Assembly (NCBI GenBank): GCA_035048495.1
Contig: CM068542.1
Span: 41,383,109-41,447,108, forward strand
Origin: Euptelea pleiosperma
Lineage: Eukaryota; Streptophyta; Magnoliopsida; Ranunculales; Eupteleaceae
DNA: 64,000 nucleotides
Direction: 5' to 3'
The stretch's first letter is position 1. Each line of letters opens with the position of its first letter. Position numbers and translations under genes: made by a program. Below are positions 22,826 through 35,400 of the stretch, in pieces. The notes below the pieces were generated by a model. That model saw nothing but the letters and a program-made list of their open reading frames with translations, was not told the origin of the DNA and made no database searches.

Positions 22826-23321
22826 TTGATGAGAGATAGCTTTTAAGACTTTTTATTTGTTTTCTCCTGCTGGTTTGTTTTGTTGATGTTTGAGATCAAT
22901 GCAGGTAAGAGTTGACTTTAGGAAGAAAGTTGGTATGGAGTGCGAAGGGTACGTAGGGAAATGGTGGAGCAGATGAGAACCTATTTAATAATGAGGACTG
23001 CAACTGTATCTACACCAACTCCATCCCTTAGTGACACTGTCTTATTATTTTATTTTCTTTTAATGGATATGATTCTTGTTAATATTGCACCCTTGTGTAG
23101 AACAGGTTGTTTTTTCTTTTTCTTTTTTCACTGAAAATTGTTTGTTCTTGAATTATTTGTTATGAACTTAACATGTGTGTGTGTGTGAGAGAGAGCATAT
23201 AAAATGTACCGCTCCAATCTTTCTTGTGCCATATAAATTTTTTCCTAGAACCAAGTCTTCTATTTTCCTAGTTTATAGACAAGTGGTAAAGGGTACCCCT
23301 CACTTAAGGGGGAGGGGCAAT

Positions 23322-23590
23322 CTAGTATACCAACGACGTCCCCCAAATTGCCATGTGGCACACTCTTTTGGGTCCAGACCCCATGAAATTTTGGCCCATT
23401 CATTGATGGACCTACGCACCAAAAATTAACTTGGTCATTTCTCGCCGTTGGAGTTAAAAATTTTCATCACGGGCTTCTTGAACATGCCTATGTAGGTCCA
23501 CCAAGGAATGGACAAAAACATACATGGGTAAGTGGGCCCAAAAAGTGTACCATGTGGCATTTGGGGGGATATCGGTATGTCGATATACTA
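23322..23590. mobile_element. Foldback MITE, related family
   Basis: Inverted arms: tagtataccaacgacg with ttgccatgtggcacac on the left, and gtgtaccatgtggcat with gtcgatatacta on the right. The plan resembles the G-box family, but the hexamer is CATGTG and the tips differ. No target-site duplication found. Confidence 0.5.
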
Positions 23591-24027
23591 AACTTTTTCC
23601 TTAAGAGAAAAGCCGGGCTCGAGTCCTGGCAGCTACTAACTTTGTGCAGGTTTTGGCCCTGCTTGAGCCTAGTTTTGACCTACCATAAGAAAGTATGTCT
23701 AATTAACCTATTCAAATGCCAATTCCTTCTTTGCCTAATTAACAGTAGGGCAGATCTATGCCTCTACAACAAAATATCCCCCTAGTATTTAGCCATCTAC
23801 CTTCTATGTTTCCTACCTCATCTTTAACCTATTCAAATGCCAATTGCTTTCTCCCTCTAAAAGCCTAGATTTTTTATGTCTCTTGAAACCTGTAATCCCA
23901 TTTGCACCTTTCATTCAAATAGCATCTTCTCAGAGCAATTGTCTTCTCTATTTTCTTATGAAACTGTGTAAGCAAGCTTGTCTACTGCAATGTGTGCTTT
24001 TTAGCTTTTAAAATTACTTATGCTAAT

Positions 24028-24491
24028 TTCTGTTCTATGTGCAAATCCAGTGGGGAAAATACGGATCACCTTCTTTTGCATTGCGATTTTGCGTCACAGA
24101 TATGGTCATATTTTTTGGTGCAGGTTGGCCTCTATTGGGTTATGCCGGAGAAGATCGGGTCATTGTTGAGTGGTTGGCTAAGGATTAAACTCTTAAATAG
24201 AGGGAAGGTCCTATGGAGGATGATACCATATGCGGTAATATGGGGTCTATGGCATGAAAGAAACAATAGGATATTCAGGAGAGTAGAAGAAACACTTCAG
24301 GAAATTATTATTTGCATAAAGGCTTTCTTATATAGTTGGGGTAGTGTCTCTTCTGAGATGATATGGTGTTTAGATTTGATTCCTTGTTGGATAGTTTTTT
24401 TTTGGCTCCCTTGTTTCGATCCATCTTTTTGTACTTTGAGATCTTCTCAATCTCCTTCTTTATTATATTTCATCTTTGACTTATCAAAAAA
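24028..24491 (+). mobile_element. 5'-truncated L1-type LINE with 18-bp duplication
   Basis: Encodes the zinc-binding tail of a plant L1 polyprotein (zf-RVT type: MCKSSGENTDHLLLHC, later WGLWHERNNRIF) and ends in cttatcaaaaaaaaaa. The 18-bp repeat aaaattacttatgctaat occurs at 24010-24027 and 24492-24509, so both borders of the insertion are fixed. The frame is open across most of the fragment, consistent with a fairly recent insertion. Confidence 0.85.
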
Positions 24492-24509
24492 AAAATTACT
24501 TATGCTAAT

Positions 24510-25719
24510 ATACAAGACTAGTGTATTGAGTTCTTTGCGGTTTATATTGTTCGAATACTGTTTGGACCTTGGGGACTTTAGAGGCTGAGGGAGCCTAACA
24601 AAAGCCACAAAGAATTACAACGATAGCATACTGTTGGGACCTCATTACTGAGGTTAAGCTGATTCCAGTAAATTCAATACATGAGAGGCAAATAGAAGAA
24701 CAAGAACATGAAAAACATAAGAAAGTTGGAACTGTTCAGAGAGATGGAGTAAACGGTGACGAGGACAATGCTAAGGAAGAGCTGGTTGAAGAATAGCATT
24801 ATTGAATATGAGCATCAGAATAGAGGCAATTGAGCAGATAAAACCCACAAGGAGCTACAGAGATATGACCATGATGGAGACACTAGAGAGTTTACGCATC
24901 ATGATGACTTTATGATATAACCATGATGAAGAACACCCATCAAAAAAATTGAAGACGACGAAGTGAACATAGAGCCAATTCAAAATATCTTGAAAAGAAC
25001 AAGAATTCTGACTGATGGAAAACAAAAATAAAGTTGAGGCTATGCTTCAGCATCAGCTTGCAGTTGAGGAAGACACTGAAGAAGACATAGTTTATAAGGA
25101 GTTGGACACATCTCTGATTAACATTGTTACAATAGGTCACCTGTTAGCTAGTCAGCTTGGTCCCAATAGCTTGGCATAAATTTCTACAATCTAATTGCAT
25201 TACTTTCCCCCTCCCCATCAAATTGCAAAGTCCCACCACCTCATTAGAGAAATTCAATTCAGAAAATTTACAAGTCAAATGCAAATTTATTGGCACTCTG
25301 AGATTCTTTCAACATTGTTGAGCAGAGCACTCACCAATCATTTGACTCAAGATGGCCTGTGCTAGAGACTTGTCACCTTTATGGCCCCAATTTAAAACAT
25401 TAGACACTTATCAGCAGTCATCACTGGTTGTGATATTATTTTAATATTTCAATGACAATATTACTGGAAGAAATATGGATGGAAACTAATATGATACAGC
25501 AATCTACTCTTATATACACATTTTAGGCCAATATACCTTATTTAGAGCAAACACGAAGGCTTCAGAAAAAAGGCTCCTACAAAATCAAACCTATATTTGG
25601 GCTCACGACTGTTATGAATGGAGATCAGCCTGCCCACATAAGCTATAATCATACAAGGTTAACACTTTCCCATTGGGGAATTCACAAGTCCAATACAAAC
25701 TGGTGTTGAGTAAAATACC
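24510..25719. other. Intergenic, unexplained
   Basis: A/G-rich plus-strand sequence with repeated gaaga and tgatga motifs (about 24690-25110) that would encode acidic peptides but is broken by stops in every frame. It could be a decayed coding sequence; I cannot identify it. No RNA gene seen. Confidence 0.3.
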
Positions 25720-25905
25720 TTAATGAAGGATCAAAATTAGCATGCCGCTGTTATACGACGATACACTGCTCTGCAGGAACCCATGGCCTGACTTGATAAC
25801 CCTTTTCACATCTTCATCAGAAAACCTGATTGCTGGAAAAGTCCAGGTCCATGTTGACTTTGAAAAACTGTCCTTTGCAATTCTCGAGTTCACTGGTTTC
25901 TGCAT
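25720..25905 (-). CDS. Unidentified short reading frame downstream of the ABC1K gene
   Basis: A 61-codon frame on the minus strand with a protein-like composition (KSTWTWTFPAIRFSDEDVKR) preceded by an acceptor-like ggatgcag. It lies about 530 bp beyond the ABC1K stop and in the same orientation, so it might be a remnant exon of another gene or lie in a long 3' UTR. I do not recognise the family. Confidence 0.2.
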   Translation of the reverse strand: MQKPVNSRIAKDSFSKSTWTWTFPAIRFSDEDVKRVIKSGHGFLQSSVSSYNSGMLILILH

Positions 25906-26432
25906 CCATAACTAGAGGTTGTGTTGCAACTTGAAAAATTATAAGGCTGAATCTCCACTCTAAGATGCCATGTACCCAATGAGGGGATTGGCAAAGAGTA
26001 AGTCATGCAAAGAAGTATTTAAATTTCCTGTTCTAATTCCTTTAAATATGAAGACTGCAAACATAGACAATACTTCATAAAGCATTAAAGTTAAAAATCT
26101 AGATAATGTCAGACGCTCCCCCTCAATGTCAACATGGGTTTTCATCCCCATTTATGTGCAACGTAAGAAATAGAGATGCACTCTTTGTTGCCATCAAGGT
26201 TGATAGATCATACACAGGACAGAATGTTCCAAAACGTGTATGCAGGTTGACACAGTGAACACAATTTATATTCACAAGAATGTTAGGGACATATATATAC
26301 ACAAATAAAAAATTCACAAATTTCTGCTTGCTCACGAATCAAAGATGGTACATAGAAGAATGTACACTTTTGAAGTGAAAAAGAAAAGGAAAGATAAAAA
26401 AGCTACAACATCAAGATTCACTCACCAACAGT

Positions 26433-29400
26433 TCAAGCAGTCCCTGTAATCAGCCTCTCCTGCTGATCTAATTTTTTGACTTTGAGAATGCCAAAGAGAA
26501 CTTGAGTGCCAAAATATGCACAGAGTACATAAACGGCCATGGCAGGCGCCTAAGCATTCAAACTATTCATCAGAAATGGCAAATAAAACCACATTGAGAG
26601 AGAGTCACACAAGCCCTAAAATATACAAATCAAAATGCTTGAATTACCTGAATAGAATTGAGGTACAAAATTGTAGCCAGGTTTATTAGACTACCAGCAG
26701 CTACTGCCTGTTAATTAGTCAAAGACAGATTCAGTTATGGGTGAAATATCTAGTGTCATAAGACTAATCGAAAGCTTCTCCACATAAATTTGAAAAGTAT
26801 CTGAACTAACATGGGGAAAAATACAACATATAAAACAAAAAGTATGACAAACTGCTTTCCCATTTTTCTGTCATGAACTAAGGTACAAGATTTTGAATAT
26901 TATACAAATGCAATTCCCATTCAAGATCCAAAACATGTACAGAAAACAAAGTGAAGGAATCTATTATAACAAATTCTGGATTCCAATTTCCAGATAATGA
27001 GTCAAGAGGGGATGGGCACCCCATCTGGGCCATGTAAAAAGCACCAGAGGTCAGCAAATAGCATTTCCTTTTCTTTTCTTGCCATATCTCATGCAAGAAT
27101 TGTGGACTGGATGATGCTATAAAGAAATATGTCATTGTTTTCTGAAAATCCCCTATTATTTTCCAAGATTTTCACAAAGAAATAAGAACCAATTTCTCAT
27201 GAGAAATTAGATACTTTGTGAGAAAATGAGTTCTAAATTTTACTAGCAAAAAACTATATTGGTACTTTTCATGAGATTTAATGTCTATAATTAATTAATG
27301 AAATGTTTCAATTTTTATTTCAATATATTGTTTCATTTTCTTTTATCTGATAAAACCCGCAAAGGACAAAATCATCACCATCAGTGCCTTTATCACAACT
27401 ATATCTTATTTTGACATTCAACCAATCTAGAATTATATCTTTCTTTAAGATGTGTGTCTTCAAATTTTTTTCTTACTACCTCAATTCACATCATTTTCAG
27501 CATTCTTCTTGCCCTTTTAGAGCCCTTGACCCACACCAAACCGCTCCTACTCACTATTGTCATCATTAGTAATTGTTGTACATGCCCAAACCATCTTAAT
27601 TAAATTTACCTTATCCCCTATTAGGGCTACTCCTAAATTCCATCGAAAGTGCTCATTTCTGATTTTGTCTTTCCACTCACCCATCCTAACATCATCATCT
27701 CTCCCACACTCATTCGCGCTTCTCCACTTTAGCTACCCAACTCTTAATCAATGGGCAACATCCCCCTTCAATCTCTTCCTCTTCATAGATAATTGAACCA
27801 AGATAATGAAAATGGTCTCTTGGGTTTTTTTTTTGTACGGAAGCACTTCTCCACTTTAGCTACCCAGCCCTAATTCAATGGAGCTCCTCTTCAATCTCTT
27901 CCTCTTTATTGATAATTGAACCAAGATAATGAAAATGGTCACTTTGAGGTATTTCTTGTCTATCAATCTTATTTGGCATCTCATCCCACTGTTCAAAGTT
28001 AGAATCCAGCTAAACTCACACTTCCCACTGTCTTTTGAACAGCTGCAACGCGTTGGAAAGCCCTCTCAGACTCCAAGGTTCGAACTCGGAGCTTCAGGTC
28101 GCCTTGCTCCTGTAAAACAAGAGACAAATTCAGTTGGGGAAGTGAAAGTCTAGGACCATCATAAAGACATGAATAGTAGGGGATGTTTAATCATTACCAA
28201 GCGTTGGATAATTTCAGCAAGCTTTTCAACCCTGTCTGCCTGTCTAAATATGTTGTAGAACGCACGAGACTGCCGATCCCATCTCTTTTTGAAGTCCTGA
28301 AACATGTACACGATTGACCAAAAAAAGTGAGATTCATATCATCATATTCAATGGAACAGAGTACAATTAAGAGGAATTTAAGAAGCTTGCCTTTACAATA
28401 ACTTCAATACCAGCTTCGCGAAATCTCAGTAACTCCAGTGCATAGCTGGCATACAGGGCATGTAATACATATCAGAGAGACAGAAGACACAGGTAGGGAC
28501 CAATCTCAGCCAGCTTCCACCAACCAATCAAACAAAAGTGACAACTTACGACAATACTTACGGTTTAGCAATCTCCGTAATGTCGAATCGGGGGTCAAGG
28601 CCCTTCCCGATGCCATCTAATACTGCACAGATGATAAATTACAAATTCTGAGGATAATGTTTTCTAATAACAGTATATAAAAATGAATCAGGTAGGTCAT
28701 TTAAGCATTAAACCTGAAAATGCTCGAACAACAAATGTGAAAGTGGCAGGAAAACGGAAAGGTTGATCAGCAGCAATGGCTAATAAATCTTCTCCTGTAA
28801 ACATATTGCAACAACATTGATTGCTAAGCATCCCAATACTGAACATGAAAATATGAAAGACCGACAGACGCATCATTTACTCCACAGAAAATGGCACAAT
28901 CAACTGACCAAAAAGTAGTAATTTCTAAACTCGGAAAGTTCTATCTATATTTCAGTACATATGAGGGTATAAGCATTGCATTTAGTACATCACTTCAGAA
29001 ACAGACAACTCAAAGTCTCAGGCGACTCTTGATACCTAATATTCTAAACTAATTACCATAAGAATTAAATTATATGATAAATATTAAAAAATGGAAAGTT
29101 AGAAACAATTTAAGGGATAATTAGAAAAATTTATTTGGTCCAATGATCTCATAGATCTCCAAGAATAGTTAACTTAGTACAATGTGAGGGACAAAAAATG
29201 ACTGCACATAAAAAGATTGACAGGTTTTCTGCCCTCCTCCACCTCTCCAGTGTTTCGACTTATCCTCCCTTCGTCTGGAAACAAGACTCGATTGAGTTTC
29301 TCAAGTCCAGTTGACTCAACTGAGCTTCCAAACTGACTCTAATGAATCGAGTTTTGGAAAAACCCAAGTATTGGCTCAACCTGACTGGAAACTCAATGGA

Positions 29401-32400
29401 TCAGGTCACACACAAGAAGTTTTTAACCCTGATTGACATGAACAAAAGCTACACGGAGTGCATTACCAATTGCAGCTAGGCGTTGCTTCTTTTTCTCTAT
29501 CCTTTCTTCCCTGGTCAATGGCTTTTTAAATCCAAGTTCTGTCGTGGCCTTCTCTCTCTCTTTCCTTTGTGCTGCAAGGCGATCTTCAAAGCTGTAGAAG
29601 TATTTTTCATTGGTCAGCAAAAATAGTTGAGAACAAGAGTTACCTCTGACAGTTCTACTAATTTCCTTTCTTTTTCTTTATTGAAAGCACCTATTAAGAA
29701 AGAACTGTGCTGTCCTTCTGACAGCTGTCATATCTCCAGTAGGCACAAGAACACCCATCTGAATCATGGCCTGAAGCACCTGCATGAAAGAAAAAGTTTT
29801 CCCATCTAGTTACATCTTTGATAAGCATGTCATAATTCACTTCAGGAACCACCAATTTAGCATATCTGTAACATTCTGTCATCACAAGGCACAAGCCACT
29901 TTAAAACTGTTCATTTAACATGGAGATTCTGAATGAGACCCTGACATATCAACTGATCCAGGGGAGAATTATAGAAAGTAAGAGTTACCTTATCCGGATC
30001 TTTCTCATAAACTCCATAAAATGTTTCAAGTAAGCCTTCCCTGATGTTTGGACTGATACTGCAAGGTTTCGAAATAGACTGTTTGTTTAATGCAAGGAAC
30101 ACTTGCTGGATTCAACAAAACTCCAGATTGGGATTTAGTTGGTCAAGAAATTATCATAGAGATATGCGGCATGGAAATTAGAGAATACCTTCCCATCATT
30201 CCAAAGTCATAAAAGATAAGCCTTCCACCATTCACATCATCTACGGCAATATTTCCAGGGTGCTGCAAAGAAAAATGTTTAATTTCTGGTTAAGATTTCC
30301 ATAGTCCAAAACTATCCCACAAGTATTAATCAATAGCTCCGGTTAAAAAAAAAAAACGCAAAACACACAACACATGATACCCTAGAATTAGACATGACTA
30401 AAATGAAAACATGTAAACTGAATCAAAACCTGAAGCTTAGATACCTGTCAGTATGGCCGATTCAAGATCAAATCAAGACAGAAACAATCGGGTCTGACGG
30501 GATCAAGTATACATGTTTTATATTGTAGAAAGCACATATAATGGAAAATGGGATAAAGAAAATCGACAAAAAGACTAACGTGCACCGGTCAAACTAATGG
30601 GAAAATTCTACAAGACAGCAATAAGACCAGCTATGCTTTATGGAGCTAAATGTTGACCAACCAAGAAACAACATGTTCATAGAATAAGTGTAGTGGAGAT
30701 AAAGATGTTGAGATGGATGAGTGGACAGATTAGGAAGACAAACTTAGAATTGAATGCATCAGGGGAAATCTGATAGCGGATGATGTTTTCCTGCGCATGT
30801 GTTGTGTTGGCCCGACGACCCATTGGTATACATAGTTGTTTCCCCTTTCCCCAACAGGTCAATCTTTTGGGGTAAATGGTTGTTTAACATGGTATCAGAG
30901 CCTTAAGGCCTGGGAGGTCACCGGTTCAAGTCTCCAGCGGAGTGTATTCCCGCTGAGGGGGCATGTTAGCTGATGGTGTTTTCCTGCGCATGTATTGTGT
31001 TGGCCCGACAACCCATTGGTATACATAGTTGTTTCCCCTTTCCCCAACGTGTCGATCTTTTGGGGTAAATGGTTGTTTAACAAAATCTATGCCCATATAC
31101 AAAATCTATGCCCATATAGGGGATAAAATAACATAGTAGATTGAGATTGTTTGGGCATGTACAAGTACAACAAAGACCAATGATAGCAACAATGAGAAGG
31201 AGCAATTTTTTTCAGGTTGAAGGCTCTAAAAGGGAGGGAGAAAGGCCGAAATGACATGGATTGAGGTGTTAAGAAACAATCTGAGGGCACATGCCTTGAC
31301 AGAATATATAGCTCTAAATGGAGTTGAATGGCGAAATAGGATTCATGTTGTTGACCCCAAATAGTTGGGATAAGGCGTAGATGACGATGATGACTTTTAA
31401 AAACTTAAATACTTAATGAGGCCATTATGGAATTATAAATAATATCAGCTTGAGTCCTCGAGCACACAAAACACACACTACAACACCTCTCACGCTATGT
31501 TGCATGGATTCTTCTAAACGGACAAAGTACCAATGTCGTACATGTGTTGGAGTCCAACACGACATAGATTCTAGATCTTGGTGCGACACTTCCAAATTCT
31601 GTTTTGTTCTTTCTTTCCTTTCTTGCATGATACTAATTGACATTTGGCATAGGTTATGATCTCTACCTTTAGGATTGAAGTTTCTATGCAACAAATATAG
31701 AACATCACATATAGGTACTCTCTTGTCTACTAGTATATGAAACAAATCATAAGATATACTATCACATTCCAATATTATCTTTCTTTATTATATAAAAACA
31801 ATTACTTTATTTCACATTATTTAACATATTCTGCCAAGTCCCCGAATCATATTTTTCAAGATTCGCCAAATTGGATACTCCACACCCGTGTCACTCCAAC
31901 ACCCATACCCTATCAATGCAACACAGCATGAAACAAATCATAAGATATACTATCACATTCCAATATTATCTTTCTTTATTATATAAAAACAATTACTTTA
32001 TTTCACATTATTTAACATATTCTGCCAAGTCCCCGAATCATATTTTTCAAGATTCGCCAAATTGGATACTCCACACCCGTGTCACTCCAACACCCATACC
32101 CTATCAATGCAACACAGCATGAAACAAATCATAAGATATACTATCACATTCCAATATTATCTTTCTTTATTATATAAAAACAATTACTTTATTTCACATT
32201 ATTTAACATATTCTGCCAAGTCCCCGAATCATATTTTTCAAGATTCGCCAAATTGGATACTCCACACCCGTGTCACTCCAACACCCATACCCTATCAATG
32301 CAACACAGCATGAAACAAATCATAAGATATACTATCACATTCCAATATTATCTTTCTTTATTATATAAAAACAATTACTTTATTTCACATTATTTAACAT

Positions 32401-35400
32401 ATTCTGCCAAGTCCCCGAATCATATTTTTCAAGATTCGCCAAATTGGATACTCCACACCCGTGTCACTCCAACACCCATACCCTATCAATGCAACACAGC
32501 ATGAAACAAATCATAAGATATACTATCACATTCCAATATTATCTTTCTTTATTATATAAAAACAATTACTTTATTTCACATTATTTAACATATTCTGCCA
32601 AGTCCCCGAATCATATTTTTCAAGATTCGCCAAATTGGATACTCCACACCCGTGTCACTCCAACACCCATACCCTATCAATGCAACACAGCTCTCACAGA
32701 ACACTAATTTCTTAGATAGATCTAAGCCTCTAAACAAGGCTATTTACAGACATGGTGTGGTGATCTTTGCTTTATTATGATTGGAGTTTCTGCCCATCAG
32801 GAAATTCAAAAGTTTAAATCTGTATATAATATGTAATCTGTCTCACAATTAATCTCATTCTAATCTCAAACCAGTCATACTGATCTAACATCTAGATTAA
32901 TAGCTGCCTCATTTCGTCTACATTGTTCGTCATTACAACTCTACACATGGTCTTCTTTTTCTTTATTATTTATTTTCGAAAAACAAAGACAAAGGAAATT
33001 TTACTGCGGACAACCACCTTGTAAGTTCCTTATCCATGAGAATCCCATGAACAAAGGATATACTGAAGGAGGCTGTAATATGAATGGTTCAAAGTACATG
33101 GTATCATTTCGGTATCGTTCATGGGCAATACCAAAACGTATAGGAAGTATCGTTCAGTTTCGGACTAAACTTCGTGAAACCAAAACGAAATGTTAGTGCA
33201 AATTTACACGAGATGAATTATCGTTTGGTTTCGGACGAAACCAAACGAAACGTATGTAGTTTCGTCTTATAGCGAAACTGAAACGAAACGGACGAAACAT
33301 TTCGGTTTCGGCTGAAACTTTGAACCGCATGAATATGATGCAGAGAACAAGGGAAGCTTATGTGGTGTAATGTATGCAAATTGTTCAAGACTTAAAACAC
33401 ATACAAATACCAAAAAGGCAATCACGAGGAAGTGCCTTGAGGACATGGATTTTCCCCTTTTCCTTCATTCATTAGGTAGTAGCCTGTAAATAGCTGATAA
33501 TTTAGCCAATACAGGTGGGTCAACGGCTTCTTTAATGGTTAGGGATAATATACCTTTTTCAGGAAATCAAAAAGAATGAAGATCTAATTAAGCAACAGAT
33601 TTGACCATGCTTCCTAAACACAGATTTGAATAAACATTGCTTCACAAAATTCGAATATTCCCAATAGAAGATGAAAACCACTTTAACCAGATTCCATTCA
33701 CATGATCACGATGCTAAGATCCTCAATTCCATGTCTAATTATGTTAGATCATAGACACCCTAGGAAAAGTTACTGAAAGGAACTTAGGTATTCTCATTAA
33801 ATCCAGATGTATGTAGCAGCATCTGTGTTCTGATATAGAGGATGCATGGGATAGTCCTGGTAACATCATACTTATTATAGTACATGTCTACTTAAGTTTT
33901 AAACCTTGGTCTATACAAGGGCGATGCACATTCTTATCATTCTGGACCTTTCAATTAGTGATCAGTGGGTCTAGATAATTTCCTAGACCAATAATCAGCC
34001 CAATAGAATGATCCCAAGTTCATAACCATCCAACCATTTTATTTCTGGGCAAAAATAACAATGGATTAGTCTAGAAAGAAAGCCTATTTTTCGCATGGTT
34101 AAGATCAACCAATCAAACCGATTATTGGTTTAAGAGGTGTACCACACGGGATCTGGTTGAGGAGTCCTGATCGACAAGATTACGAGAACGTACACCATTA
34201 CCAGGCCAGCAGAAATATATATGCACGTCTCTACTTCGATATATACATGTGTACAATGAAATGTATGTTTGTACGCATGTGCTTTGTATTTTTGTTCTAC
34301 TTTGTAATTTCAAAAACATGCCATGTTATCTATCTTAAATCAGCTAATATTTTTAGCTGCTCTAGCACTGAGTGAAAGTTATATCGAAACTCACAGGGTC
34401 AGCATGGAAAAAACCATGAGATAAAATCTGTTCTAAGTAAGACTCGACAGCATATCTTCCCAACCTGCAGAGAATGCAACAGCAGAATCAAAGTCATTTG
34501 AACAAATTGTTAAGGCAACTTTGTCCTCTCAAAATGAAAAAGAGTTCACTGTCAAATGTTCTACATGATTGCATCAAGATAGATGGCAGAAGGTTATCCC
34601 TACCTTTGACGATCAACACCCAACTGATCTAATGCTTTTATCCTATTTATTTTTATCCCCGGAACATATTCCATTGTCAGAACCTACAACCGAAAGTAAA
34701 TATCCATTAGATTGAATAGCCAGAATACAAAGTCCACTTGTTGAAAGTTGAAAAATTATTGAAAGGTTGAACCTGTGGCGTGGTGTACTCCCAAAATATT
34801 GTTGGGACTTTAACATAGTCCATGTCTTTGAAGTTACTTGCAAACAGTTCCGCATTAGCAGCTTCTTTGGTATAATCAATCTCCTGAAAATAGCTCTAGA
34901 TCTTGTTAGGTATATTTATCATACAAGTAGCTAGAGCAGTGCAAAAATATGAGCAAAACATAAAAATGAAAGCAGCATCTACCCACTTTCGAATTAACTT
35001 GCATTCAAATTTCATGAGACCTGAGAGTAAATATCTAGGTTATAGAGCATAACTCTGATTTTAAATAGCATCTCCAATGGCTACTATACAGCTGGAAGGT
35101 AAACTGCCCTTTCTATTAATGTATGCATTTTTTTCTTAAACAAAATTACACAGTCCTGAAAAGGAAACTCAAACGCACATTTCTTGTTTCCGGACAAACA
35201 TTATTGGGACTTGGGGGTATTTGTCTATGTTGCACGGTTTCTTCTAGGCAGGCAGTGTTGGACACCTGTCAGAGTTTCCCATAGTTTATGACAATTTCCT
35301 TTTACAACGGAAGTTTTCTATGCAACAAATATTAACATTACATATATATGTACTCTTGTCTATGAGTATATGATACAAATCTAAGATATCTTATCACATT

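Noticed and set aside
31737..32691. Array read as a CRISPR or a coding repeat
   Set aside because: Units are directly adjacent with no variable spacers, in a plant intron.
31737..32707. Series of identical 83-codon ORFs in the 191-bp array
   Set aside because: They only reflect a perfect tandem repeat whose length is not a multiple of three; no start context, signal or known domain.
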